Below are positions 7,064 to 14,631 of a stretch of DNA of 25,615 nucleotides, in pieces. The stretch spans positions 1-25,615 of the forward strand of contig QGVD01000058.1 of assembly GCA_003242685.1 (NCBI GenBank). Reading direction: 5' to 3'. Position 1 is the stretch's first letter. The number at the start of each line of letters is the position of its first letter. The notes below the pieces were generated by a model. That model was not told the origin of the DNA. It did no database searches and saw only the letters and a program-made list of their open reading frames with translations. Position numbers and translations under genes: made by a program. This DNA comes from Pseudomonadota bacterium (lineage in GTDB: Bacteria; Pseudomonadota; Gammaproteobacteria; Steroidobacterales; Steroidobacteraceae).

Positions 7064-8682
7064 GATGAGCTCCTTGCGTCGTTGAGCATGAACTCGGCCG
7101 CCTTTTCGCCGACGAGGATGGCGGCCGCGTTGGTGTTCGATGCAGGAATGGTCGGGAGCACCGACGCGTCCGCAATCCGCAGACCTTCGACTCCGCGCAC
7201 GCGCAGGCGAGGATCGACCACGGAGTCCGCGTCCGTGCCCATGCGGCACGTGCCGACCTGGTGATAGGAGCCGAAGATGGTGCTGCGCACGTATTCCTCG
7301 AGCGCCTCATCGGATTCGACCTGCGGACCGGGACGGACCTCGCGCACGATGCAGCGCGCGAGCGCCGGCTGCCGTGCCACGTGGCGGGCGAGGCGTATGC
7401 CACGGAGCGTGACGCGCAGATCCTCGGGATCCGAGAAGTACGCGGGACGCAGCGCAGGCGCTTCGAACGGGTCCGGCGAGCGGATGTGCACGCTGCCGCG
7501 CGATGCAGGTTGCTGCTGCACGATGCCGATGGAGAAGCCGGGAAAGTCGTCGAGCACCAGACGATTGGGGTTGCGCTCGTCCGGGCTCGAGAGGTGGTGG
7601 AGCTGCAGCTTGATGTCGGGCTGCGGGCTCGACGCGTCGGTGCGCGCATAGGCGTGGGCCGTCGCACCTGCGGTGCTCATCATGCCGTCACGAAGGAGGG
7701 CGAAGCGAAGCGCCATGCGCGCCTTCTTCCATGGGCTGCGCAGGATGTCGTTCAGGGTCTCGAGACCGCGCACCTCGAACATCATGCGCGCCTGAAGGTG
7801 ATCGCGCAGGTTCTCGCCGACGGCGGGCCGATGCGCGACGACGGGAATTCCGCAACGGCCGAGCAGGCCGGCATCGCCGATGCCGGACAGCTCGAGGAGC
7901 TGCGGTGACTTGACCGAACCCGCGCAGACGACGATCTCGCGCCGTGCGCGTGCGATGATCGTCGTATCGCCCCTTCGCAGCTCGACCGCCCGCGCGCGCA
8001 CGCCTTCGAAGAGAATCCGCGTGGCGTAAGCGGCAGTGAGCACCTTCAGGTTCCCGCGCCGCATCGCCGGCCGCAGATAGCCTTCGCGCACGCCCCAGCG
8101 CAGGCCGCGTCGCGTGGAGAACTGCATGAGCCCTGCGCCTTCGCAGCCCGACGCGTTGTAGTCCTCGGTCTCGGGGATGCCTGCCTCGGCGCACGCGCGC
8201 AGGAACGCATCGGTCAGCGGATCGCGCGGCGAATGCCGCGTGATGACGAGCGGCCCTTCCCGGCCGCGCAGCCGCGGGTCGCCCTGCCGGTAGCGCTCCA
8301 TGCGCTTCAGCAACGGCACGACGTCCGAGTAGCCCCAGCCTTCGAGCCCGGCTTCGCGCCATGAGTCGTAGACCGCCGGGTATCCCCAGACCCAGAACAT
8401 ACCGTTTATGGTGGCTGTGCCGCCGAGCACGCGGCCTCTCGGCCAGAAGAGGCGGCGGCCACCGAGCCCGGGCTCGGGCTCCGTGTAGAAGCGCCAGATC
8501 GCCCGCTCGCCGACGATGATCTTCGCGACGCCGGTCGGGATGCGCAGCCAGATCCAGCGGTCGTCCTCGCCGGCTTCGACGAGCAGCACGCGGAAGCGGC
8601 CGGATTCGGTCAGCCGTGCGGCGAGCGCGCAGCCCGCCGAGCCGGCCCCCACCACTATGAAATCCCAGATCTCGTCGCTCAC
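7060..8682 (-). CDS. GMC family FAD-dependent oxidoreductase
   Basis: A 540-residue flavoenzyme of the glucose-methanol-choline family, starting at GTG (8682); no ATG lies near the FAD fold, so GTG is forced. Residues 8-17 are the dinucleotide-binding FIVVGAGSAG, followed by the ribose-binding VEAGEDD. GRVLGGTATINGMFWVWG is GMC signature 1. The C-terminal GSYHQVGTCRMG supplies the catalytic His (residue 474), and PASNTNAA supplies the paired Asn (518); the 44-residue spacing is that of choline oxidase. The family oxidises alcohols with FAD. Coupling to a PcaC-like decarboxylase suggests catabolism of a cyclic or aromatic-derived alcohol. The substrate cannot be read from the sequence. Divergent from the exported-protein gene at 8815. 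Confidence 0.95.
   Translation of the reverse strand: MSDEIWDFIVVGAGSAGCALAARLTESGRFRVLLVEAGEDDRWIWLRIPTGVAKIIVGERAIWRFYTEPEPGLGGRRLFWPRGRVLGGTATINGMFWVWGYPAVYDSWREAGLEGWGYSDVVPLLKRMERYRQGDPRLRGREGPLVITRHSPRDPLTDAFLRACAEAGIPETEDYNASGCEGAGLMQFSTRRGLRWGVREGYLRPAMRRGNLKVLTAAYATRILFEGVRARAVELRRGDTTIIARARREIVVCAGSVKSPQLLELSGIGDAGLLGRCGIPVVAHRPAVGENLRDHLQARMMFEVRGLETLNDILRSPWKKARMALRFALLRDGMMSTAGATAHAYARTDASSPQPDIKLQLHHLSSPDERNPNRLVLDDFPGFSIGIVQQQPASRGSVHIRSPDPFEAPALRPAYFSDPEDLRVTLRGIRLARHVARQPALARCIVREVRPGPQVESDEALEEYVRSTIFGSYHQVGTCRMGTDADSVVDPRLRVRGVEGLRIADASVLPTIPASNTNAAAILVGEKAAEFMLNDARSSS
7070..7075 (-). promoter_or_regulatory. Strong ribosome binding site of the PcaC-like gene
   Basis: AAGGAG, six bases before the ATG at 7063, lies inside the last codons of the GMC oxidoreductase gene. 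It fixes the start of the decarboxylase and rules out the much longer upstream reading frame that begins at 7249. Confidence 0.8.
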
Positions 8683-8814
8683 CGTGCGTTCGACTCCGGA
8701 TCGGGCTCTGTCATTCTACGGGACGCGTGCACGATACTGCGCGCTGCTCTCCTGCGGGAATATCAGACGAACTGCAGACGGAAGCGACGCATCGTGCAAC
8801 GCGTATGCGAACGG

Positions 8815-9327
8815 ATGAGTGAGGGGAGAGTGGGCAGGCCGAACCGCCTCGCGATCCTCGCGATCACGATCCTTGCGTTCATGACACCGTGCACACGGGC
8901 GGAGACGGTGCGCACCGTCGAAGTGAATCCGGTGACGTTCCGCTTGCCGCTCGCAGGCGGGAGCCCCGCATTCAGAGGCAATGTGCGCGTCTTCGTGTAT
9001 GCGAGGGTCTATGTCGAGGACCGGGAGCTGCGCGCGGCGGTGTGGCTCGATGTGAGAGAGACGCGAGAAGGTGGCGCTCAGGTGAGCGATGAGCGGCACT
9101 TCGCTCTCTATTCAGCCGAACCCGTTTATGGCCTCGATGAGCATCAGGATCTCTCCACCAGCCGCGTGTACATCGACGTGGATGCCGCGCCCGACGAGCT
9201 CACGATTACTCCCGCCTCCGAGCTCGTCGAGCGCTTCGAGTGTATCGGGTGCATCGCGAGCGATGCCGGGGCGTCGGCTCCGCAGTGCACCGTCCACTTC
9301 CGGCCGATCCGCATCCTCGTCGCGTGA
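8815..9327 (+). CDS. Hypothetical exported protein
   Basis: A 170-residue protein from the ATG at 8815; a GTG at 8794 could add seven residues. The N-terminus is a signal peptide (basic GRPNR, hydrophobic LAILAITILAFM, likely cleavage after TRA near residue 29). The mature part is rich in beta-strand-like alternations (RVFVYARVYVEDRELRAAVWLDV) and has a Cys pair ECIGC plus a later Cys, which could form periplasmic disulfides. I do not recognise the family. It stands between the GMC oxidoreductase (divergent) and a racemase-family gene 45 bases downstream on the same strand, with which it may be co-transcribed. The reading frame is well supported by the signal peptide and by codon use; the function is unknown. 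Confidence 0.7.
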   Translation: MSEGRVGRPNRLAILAITILAFMTPCTRAETVRTVEVNPVTFRLPLAGGSPAFRGNVRVFVYARVYVEDRELRAAVWLDVRETREGGAQVSDERHFALYSAEPVYGLDEHQDLSTSRVYIDVDAAPDELTITPASELVERFECIGCIASDAGASAPQCTVHFRPIRILVA

Positions 9328-9372
9328 AGTCTGCGATGCCGGGTGTCGGGGGCAGGCGGGTAGAATCGGCAC

Positions 9373-10083
9373 ATGCCCCTCCACATCGGCATCGTCGCGT
9401 GCTCCGCGGAAGGCGCCGCGCTCTGCTACCGAACGATCTGCATCGAAGGTGCAGAGCTTCTCGGGTCACACGCGCATCCTGAAGTCTCGCTCCACGGTCA
9501 TTCGCTGGCGGAGTACGTTGCGCGAATCGAGCGGAACGACTGGGACGGTGTGGCGGAGCTGATGCTCTCATCCGCCGCGAAGCTCGCGCGGATCGGCGCG
9601 GACTTTCTCGTCTGCCCCGACAACACCATTCATCAGGCGCTGCCGCGCGTGCGGCCTCGTTCGCCGCTGCCGTGGCTGCACATCGCCGAGGTGGTCGCTC
9701 GCGAGGCGGCAAGGCGCGGCTTCAGGCGTCTGGGACTCGCCGGCACTCGCTGGCTCGTCGAAAGCGACGTCTATCCCGGTGCGCTCCGGGCGCACGGGCT
9801 CGAGTGCGTTCGGCCCGACGAGGCCGATCGCGAGGCGATCGGCCGCATCATCATGGACGAGCTGGTGTACGGAATCTTCCGGCCTGAATCGGTAGAGCGC
9901 TTTCGGGCGGTGATGGAGCGGATGCGGGAGGCGGGCTGTGATGCGGCGGTGTTGGGCTGCACGGAGATCCCGCTCATCATGAACGATTCGAACTCACCGC
10001 TCCCGACGCTCGATTCGACGCGGCTGCTCGCGCGTGCGGCATTGCGCGAGGCGATCGGGAACGGCACTGCTTCGACAGTCTGA
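9373..10083 (+). CDS. Aspartate/glutamate racemase family protein
   Basis: A 236-residue member of the Asp/Glu racemase superfamily (similar in plan to E. coli YgeA). The two lobes each contribute a Cys region: VCPDNTIHQ at residues 80-88 and GCTEIP at 195-200. Other family features are WLHIAEVV, the GTRWLVESDVYPG segment (GTR-x-ME-x-DFY in YgeA) and LDSTRLLARAA near the end. The second catalytic Cys (196) is in place. In the first lobe the usual C-x-N-T is replaced by C-P-D-N-T: Pro occupies the catalytic Cys position relative to N-T-x-H, and Cys81 is one residue earlier. This may change the reaction. Superfamily members include racemases, maleate isomerase and decarboxylases, so the substrate is open. 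Two hairpins follow the stop. Confidence 0.88.
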   Translation: MPLHIGIVACSAEGAALCYRTICIEGAELLGSHAHPEVSLHGHSLAEYVARIERNDWDGVAELMLSSAAKLARIGADFLVCPDNTIHQALPRVRPRSPLPWLHIAEVVAREAARRGFRRLGLAGTRWLVESDVYPGALRAHGLECVRPDEADREAIGRIIMDELVYGIFRPESVERFRAVMERMREAGCDAAVLGCTEIPLIMNDSNSPLPTLDSTRLLARAALREAIGNGTASTV

Positions 10084-10103
10084 AGGGATTCCTGAAGAGG
10101 GGA

Positions 10104-10128
10104 CTCGGGCGGCCATCGGCCGCCCGAG
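10104..10128 (+). terminator. Perfect 11-bp hairpin after the racemase-family gene
   Basis: CTCGGGCGGCC, loop ATC, GGCCGCCCGAG starts 20 bases after the stop codon at 10083. The stem is perfect and almost all GC, but no T-tract follows. It probably terminates the plus-strand transcript. Confidence 0.65.
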
Positions 10129-10156
10129 CGGACTGCATGCATCTGACGACTGGACA

Positions 10157-10189
10157 CCGTCCGCATCTGCAATGTGCAGATGCGGACGG
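10157..10189. terminator. Perfect 15-bp hairpin between convergent genes
   Basis: CCGTCCGCATCTGCA (10157-10171), loop ATG, then its exact complement at 10175-10189. It lies 20 bases from the stop of the LigM-type gene on the minus strand and downstream of the racemase-family gene on the plus strand, so it can serve as a bidirectional terminator. It is the longest perfect inverted repeat I see in the window. Confidence 0.7.
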
Positions 10190-10209
10190 ATCTCAACCGC
10201 CTGATCGGC

Positions 10210-11607
10210 TCAGACGTTCTGAGCGGTACGCCAGCCGGGTGCGTACTCCTTGCGCGCGGTCTCCGCGTAGGGGACGGGGCTCACGATGGCCCGGATCTCG
10301 AACTGCTTGTGCCGCTCGACGGTGGGCTTCCTCGTGCCGCCTTCCGGCTCACCCCAGATGAGCGTGACCTCGTAGCCGGGCTGAGCATACTCCTCGTCGA
10401 GGATGGCGAGCGTCAGCATCCGGCGCTCGTTGGAGCTGTAGCCGATCCAGGTGGAGATGCCGATCTGCCGGCCGTGCGCCACGACCGCATCGTACGGATG
10501 CATCGAGTACACCGCGGACGGGAACTCGATGAACTTGCCGCGCTCGCCGCGCTCGAGCTGCGAGCCGATCACCTTGAGGACGTCCTCGCTGTTGAGCGCC
10601 AGCGTGACCTTCCGGCGATGCGGACCCTTGGCCTTCTCCTCGAGCGCCTCGCGGCCGATGAAGTCGTGGTCGAACTTCACGAAGGGACCGTAGCCGAGAT
10701 CCCACGGAGTGAGGTAGTAGTCCTCGATGTTCTTCGAGTAGAAGCTGCCGCCGATCGAAGCGGTGGCCTCGTAGCCGTCGGCCGGCAGCCACTCGCGGTA
10801 CTTCTTCAGCTTCTCGCCGGTGTAGATCGCGGGCAGCGGCGAGGGAATCCAGCCGGACTCGAGCGTGTTGGACGAGTACGCACGGCCGCCCACGAGCTTC
10901 AGGCCGAACTCCTGGCCGGCCTCGAAGAGCGCCATGCGCACGGCCTCACCGTCCTCCCACGGCCCGAAGAGCTCGTAACCGGGCTGGCCCGCCATGCCGT
11001 GCCGGAGCGCGCGCACCGGCTTGCCCGCGATCTCGATCGTGGTCATGTGGAAGAACTTGAGATCCGGCGCCGGCTTGCCCGTGGCCTTCTCGACCACGTG
11101 CTTCGCGTTCGGGCCCTGGATCTGGAAGCGATAGGACTTGCGGCGGCTCGGATCCTTGCGCACCGCCGTGCGCTCGTCACGCTCCACCGTGACGTTGTAT
11201 CCGCCGGTCGCCGCGTGGTACTCGACCCAGTTGATGAGCGGCGCACGGCCGACGAGATTGAACTTCTCCTTGTCGAGGTAGAAGAGGATCACGTCGCCGA
11301 TGACGTATCCGTCGGGCGTGCAGCAGACGAACTGCTTCGCCCTGTCGACCTCGAAGTTCTTGAAGGTGTTGACGCCGAGGTGCGAGAGCAGCTTCAGCGC
11401 ATCCGGACCTTCTACCGCCAGATCCACCATGTGGTAGGACTGGTTGAAGAGCACGCAGGTCTTCTGCCAGGCCTCCTGCTCGTCGCGCCAGTTGGTGTAC
11501 TCGGGAGGAACGCCGGGATAGACGTTCGGTCCCGTCTGCTGGTTGCGCAGCAGATCGACCGGATTGGTCGTCTGCAGAAGATCTTCCAGACTCTTCGGTT
11601 TGCTCAC
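10210..11607 (-). CDS. ligM: Tetrahydrofolate-dependent aromatic O-demethylase (LigM/DesA type)
   Basis: A 465-residue GcvT-fold aminomethyltransferase, close in length to Sphingobium LigM (about 470). LigM moves the methyl group of vanillate or 3-O-methylgallate to tetrahydrofolate, giving protocatechuate or gallate and 5-methyl-THF; DesA does this for syringate. Recognisable blocks are HMVDLAVEGPDALKLLS, VIGDVILFYL, TLRHGMAG-like ALRHGMAGQPGYELFGP, RAYSSNTLESGWIPSPLPAI and GYGPFVKFDHDFIGREALE. Tyr30, His59, Arg121 and Tyr244 lie at positions matching, within a few residues, those I recall as substrate-binding and catalytic in LigM (Y31, H60, R122, Y247). The start is GTG at 11607, with GAGGAA upstream. 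A gallate dioxygenase gene is 12 kb away in the same window. Vanillate, 3-O-methylgallate and syringate cannot be told apart here. Confidence 0.88.
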   Translation of the reverse strand: MSKPKSLEDLLQTTNPVDLLRNQQTGPNVYPGVPPEYTNWRDEQEAWQKTCVLFNQSYHMVDLAVEGPDALKLLSHLGVNTFKNFEVDRAKQFVCCTPDGYVIGDVILFYLDKEKFNLVGRAPLINWVEYHAATGGYNVTVERDERTAVRKDPSRRKSYRFQIQGPNAKHVVEKATGKPAPDLKFFHMTTIEIAGKPVRALRHGMAGQPGYELFGPWEDGEAVRMALFEAGQEFGLKLVGGRAYSSNTLESGWIPSPLPAIYTGEKLKKYREWLPADGYEATASIGGSFYSKNIEDYYLTPWDLGYGPFVKFDHDFIGREALEEKAKGPHRRKVTLALNSEDVLKVIGSQLERGERGKFIEFPSAVYSMHPYDAVVAHGRQIGISTWIGYSSNERRMLTLAILDEEYAQPGYEVTLIWGEPEGGTRKPTVERHKQFEIRAIVSPVPYAETARKEYAPGWRTAQNV

Positions 11608-11795
11608 TGCGATTCCTCGTACTTGACGGTCAGTTGAATTCGCCTGCGGAACTCATCCGCCCGGGGGCGGATCGGACTCGAGAAGGGGGAGCGGGCCTCG
11701 ATGCGCTCGAGGAGGCGGAACGGACGCGACGGCCCTGCGGACGTGCCGCGGGTCGTCCGCTTCGCGTGTGCGACCTTTTCTTCGGCAGTGCTCAT
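11604..11795 (-). CDS. Possible small ORF coupled to the O-demethylase gene
   Basis: A 63-residue frame starting at ATG 11795, whose TGA overlaps the GTG start of the LigM-type gene as GTGA. A GGGGAG lies ten bases before the ATG. The product is basic and polar (EEKVAHAKRTTRGTSAG, RPFRLLERIEARSPFSS) and ends in KYEESQ, where the codons for YEE hold the ribosome binding site of the next gene. No domain or signal is recognised, and the frame stays open further upstream to 12029, which weakens the argument. It may be a translation-coupling leader or a chance frame. Confidence 0.3.
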   Translation of the reverse strand: MSTAEEKVAHAKRTTRGTSAGPSRPFRLLERIEARSPFSSPIRPRADEFRRRIQLTVKYEESQ

Positions 11796-12117
11796 GGCTG
11801 CTTCGCTCCCCGAGCGCGCGCCGCGGTCCGGCGACCTGTACGCGGCTACCACTGCCTCGGAGGAGAGTCCTGTGGTCATGCGGACGGAACGTGCCCTGCC
11901 GCGTCGAGGCCGGGATGTTGCTCGTCGGGCTCCGAAGCTGTCAATACGTGATACAGATAGGGAAAATACGCTCCACGAATGATGCAGATCGCGGCACTTT
12001 TGCCTTCGTTCACCGGACCGCGTTGACACCCCGGGACGGCATCACTCAACATCGAATGCGCCGCGCTCGACGCACTTCTTCGACCATCTGCTGCGCGGCT
12101 GCGGGGATCTGCGAGAG
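11796..12117. other. Intergenic region between divergent ligM-type and NTF2-like genes
   Basis: This 322-base stretch should hold the promoters of two divergent transcripts. It contains an AT-richer patch at about 11940-11975, unusual for this window, and a TTGACA at 12023-12028 on the plus strand with only a poor -10 (CAACAT) at suitable spacing. A second TTGACA-like hexamer occurs on the minus strand near 11940. No convincing gene is visible in it. Confidence 0.4.
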
Positions 12118-13116
12118 ATGAAGATCGACATCGCGCGAAGGGGGAACCCGGCACCTGCGAAATCGGCGACCGGTATCGGAGCCATTGCCGTCGCGGTTCT
12201 CTGGAGCACGTCGGGACTCGCGGCGGGACAGGACGCGGGCTCGTGCGACAAGGCCTGTCTCGAACGCATCGCGGACCAGTACCGCGCGGCCTACGTGAAG
12301 CACGATCCGACGCTCGCACCGATCGCGCCGAACGTCCGCTTCGTCGAGAACAACGTCGAGATGCTGAGCTTTCCGGATGCGACGTGGGACACGGTGACGG
12401 AGGAGGTGGGTCCCGCGCTCACGCTCTCCGATCCGCAGACCGGTAACGTCGGCATCTACACCTCGATCATGCAGAACGACACGCCGGGCTTCCTGGCGGT
12501 GCGCCTGAAGGTCGAGGGCGGTCAGATCACGGAGATCGAGCACATCATCTCGACCCGGCGCAATCTGTCCTCTCCACCGACGCCCATCGGCGACGTGCGC
12601 GAGTACAGGCACGATCCGATCTTCTACGAGATCGTCCCGCCGGAGAAGCGCCTGCCGCGCGAGCGGCTCATCCAGCATGCCAACGGATACTTCTCGACGC
12701 TGGAGAACAACACGGGCGAGATCCGCGGCACGTGCTTCAGGCCCGACGCCATGCGCCACGAGAACGGGCTGCGATTCACGGAGATCGAGAAGGGCTTCAG
12801 GTCCGGGCGCTACCGATTCAACAACCGCGTGCGCGACCGCGACTTCTTCCTCGTGGACGAGGAACGGCAGGTCGTGATGGCACGCGGGTACATCGATCAC
12901 AAGGGCGTGCTGGACGAATACACGCTCACCGACGGCACCAGGACCCGCTCGGTGTTCCGCGAGCCGCAGACGTGGTCGTTCCTCGAGAGCTTCAAGATCG
13001 AGGACGATTGCATCGCAGGTGTGATCGCCACGTTCACCGCCGCGCCGTACTACATCCGTTCACCCTTCGACCCGGATCCCGATCCGGTGTACGACGCGCA
13101 CCGGCCCGCCAAGTGA
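12118..13116 (+). CDS. Secreted protein with two NTF2-like domains
   Basis: A 332-residue protein with a signal peptide (IGAIAVAVLWSTSGLAAG, cleavage near residue 37). The mature protein appears to be an internal duplication of an NTF2/SnoaL-like fold. Each half opens with a similar helix, CLERIADQYRAAYVKHD near residue 48 and ERLIQHANGYFSTLENN near 182, and continues into curved strands (FLAVRLKVEGGQITEIEHII; FFLVDEERQVVMARGYIDH). The second half has the ENG and RDRDFFLVDEER pattern I associate with the DUF8021-type family of secreted proteins. Catalytic activity is not established for this family. It lies 39 bases upstream of the carotenoid oxygenase on the same strand, so the two are probably one operon and may act on the same compound. 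Confidence 0.82.
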   Translation: MKIDIARRGNPAPAKSATGIGAIAVAVLWSTSGLAAGQDAGSCDKACLERIADQYRAAYVKHDPTLAPIAPNVRFVENNVEMLSFPDATWDTVTEEVGPALTLSDPQTGNVGIYTSIMQNDTPGFLAVRLKVEGGQITEIEHIISTRRNLSSPPTPIGDVREYRHDPIFYEIVPPEKRLPRERLIQHANGYFSTLENNTGEIRGTCFRPDAMRHENGLRFTEIEKGFRSGRYRFNNRVRDRDFFLVDEERQVVMARGYIDHKGVLDEYTLTDGTRTRSVFREPQTWSFLESFKIEDDCIAGVIATFTAAPYYIRSPFDPDPDPVYDAHRPAK

Positions 13117-13155
13117 CGGCGGACCTTCGCGACGAGGAGCAGGAACCTACGACCC

Positions 13156-14631
13156 ATGGCAGATTTCTCTAATGATCCCACTCGCACGGGCTTCTTCGCC
13201 CCGCAGCGCTTCGAGGCCGATGTCTACGACTGCGAGGTCATCGGCAAGGTCCCGAGCGACATCTCCGGCGCCTTCGTGCGCGTGGGCGGGGAGTGGTTCT
13301 ATCCGCCGAAGTTCGAGGACGACGCGATCCTCAACTCCGACGGTTACATCAGCATGTTCCGCTTCCGCAACGGCAGGGTGGACTACAAGGGGCGCTGGAT
13401 CCGCACGCAGCGCTTCGAGAAGAACCTCGCCGCGGGGCGGCAGCTCTACGGCTACTACCGCAATCCCTACACGGACGATCCGGAGGTGCGCGATCCGGCA
13501 CGGCCCCATCTGCGCACGGTTTCCAACACCGCGCCCATCGCCCATGCGGGCAAGCTCTTTTCACTGAAGGAAGACGGTCTGCCGCATCGGATCGATCCGC
13601 GCACACTCGAGACGATCGGACCCTACGACTTCGACGGGCAGTGGAAGAGCCAGACCTTCACCGCGCATCCGAAGATCGATCCCGTCACGGGTGAGATGAT
13701 CGCTCTGGGCTATCAGGCGACGGGCCTCGCGACCGACGATCTCTTCGTCTACACGATCGATGCGGCCGGCAAGGTCAAGCGCGAGGTGCGCCTCAAGGTG
13801 CCCTACGTGAGCGTCATCCACGACATGGCGATCACGCAGAAGCACGTCCTCATTCCGTTCGGCGGCTACGTGACGAGCCGCGAGCGCCTCGAGTCCGGCA
13901 AGATCCACTGGGGATGGGACGCGAGCAAGCCGAGCTACATCGGCGTCCTGCCGCGCGACGGAGACGCGAAGGACGTGCGCTGGTTCAAGGGACCCGAGCG
14001 CTGCATGATGCACGTCTTCAACGCGTACGACGACGGCAGGAAGATCGTGCTGTACGCACCGTTCTTCGAGTCGAACTTCTTCCCGTTCTTCCCGCCGATC
14101 GACGGCTCGCCTTGGGATGCTTCGAAGGCGCGAGCGTACGTCCGCCGGATCACGATCGATCTTTCCTCGCGTGCCGATACCTGGAAAGAGGAGATCCTCT
14201 GGCCTTTCCCGGTGCAGGATCTCGGGCGCGTCGACACGCGCTTCATGTCGCTCGAGACGCGCTACGGATTCACGGGATACGCAGACCCCGAGCGGCCCTT
14301 CGACGAGGCGCGCGCCGGCAACGTGCGCGGGCGCGTGACGAACTGCTACGGCCGCTTCGACTTCGCTACCGGCAGGCTCAGCACCTATTTCGCGGGTCCC
14401 ACACACAGCCTCCAGGAGTGCTGTTTCGTGCCGCGCAAGGGAAGCCGGGAGGAGGGTGACGGGTATCTCATCGGCGTGGCATCGAACTTCGCCGAGATGC
14501 GCTCGGAGCTCGTCATCGCGGACGCGCAGCGCCTGGAGGAGGGCGACATCGCACGGGTGATCCTTCCGTTCCGTTCGAGCGCCCAGATTCACGGCATCTG
14601 GGTGCCGGAAGAAGAGATGACATTCGCATGA
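13156..14631 (+). CDS. Carotenoid oxygenase family protein (lignostilbene dioxygenase-like)
   Basis: A 491-residue non-heme iron dioxygenase. The four iron-binding histidines of the family are visible: His171 (TAHPKID), His222 (VIHDMAI), His286 (MMHVFNA) and His479 (QIHGIWV), the last close to the C-terminus as usual. The YYRNPYTDDP block with Tyr101 and the LFSLKEDGLP block with Lys138 resemble NOV1-type stilbene-cleaving oxygenases, where a Tyr/Lys pair recognises the 4-hydroxyl of the stilbene. This favours cleavage of a lignin-derived stilbene to two aldehydes, such as vanillin, over a carotenoid substrate. The LigM-type demethylase and gallate dioxygenase in the window agree. There is no signal peptide. 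The stop overlaps the start of a Tat-signal protein gene (ATGA). The family is certain; the substrate is inferred. Confidence 0.93.
   Translation: MADFSNDPTRTGFFAPQRFEADVYDCEVIGKVPSDISGAFVRVGGEWFYPPKFEDDAILNSDGYISMFRFRNGRVDYKGRWIRTQRFEKNLAAGRQLYGYYRNPYTDDPEVRDPARPHLRTVSNTAPIAHAGKLFSLKEDGLPHRIDPRTLETIGPYDFDGQWKSQTFTAHPKIDPVTGEMIALGYQATGLATDDLFVYTIDAAGKVKREVRLKVPYVSVIHDMAITQKHVLIPFGGYVTSRERLESGKIHWGWDASKPSYIGVLPRDGDAKDVRWFKGPERCMMHVFNAYDDGRKIVLYAPFFESNFFPFFPPIDGSPWDASKARAYVRRITIDLSSRADTWKEEILWPFPVQDLGRVDTRFMSLETRYGFTGYADPERPFDEARAGNVRGRVTNCYGRFDFATGRLSTYFAGPTHSLQECCFVPRKGSREEGDGYLIGVASNFAEMRSELVIADAQRLEEGDIARVILPFRSSAQIHGIWVPEEEMTFA

Noticed and set aside
10174..11637. A 487-codon plus-strand frame opposite the LigM-type gene
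   Set aside because: Antisense shadow; the minus strand has full-length LigM similarity with conserved residues. The same reasoning removes the long frames at 13561-14898, 20625-21962 and 23213-24520.
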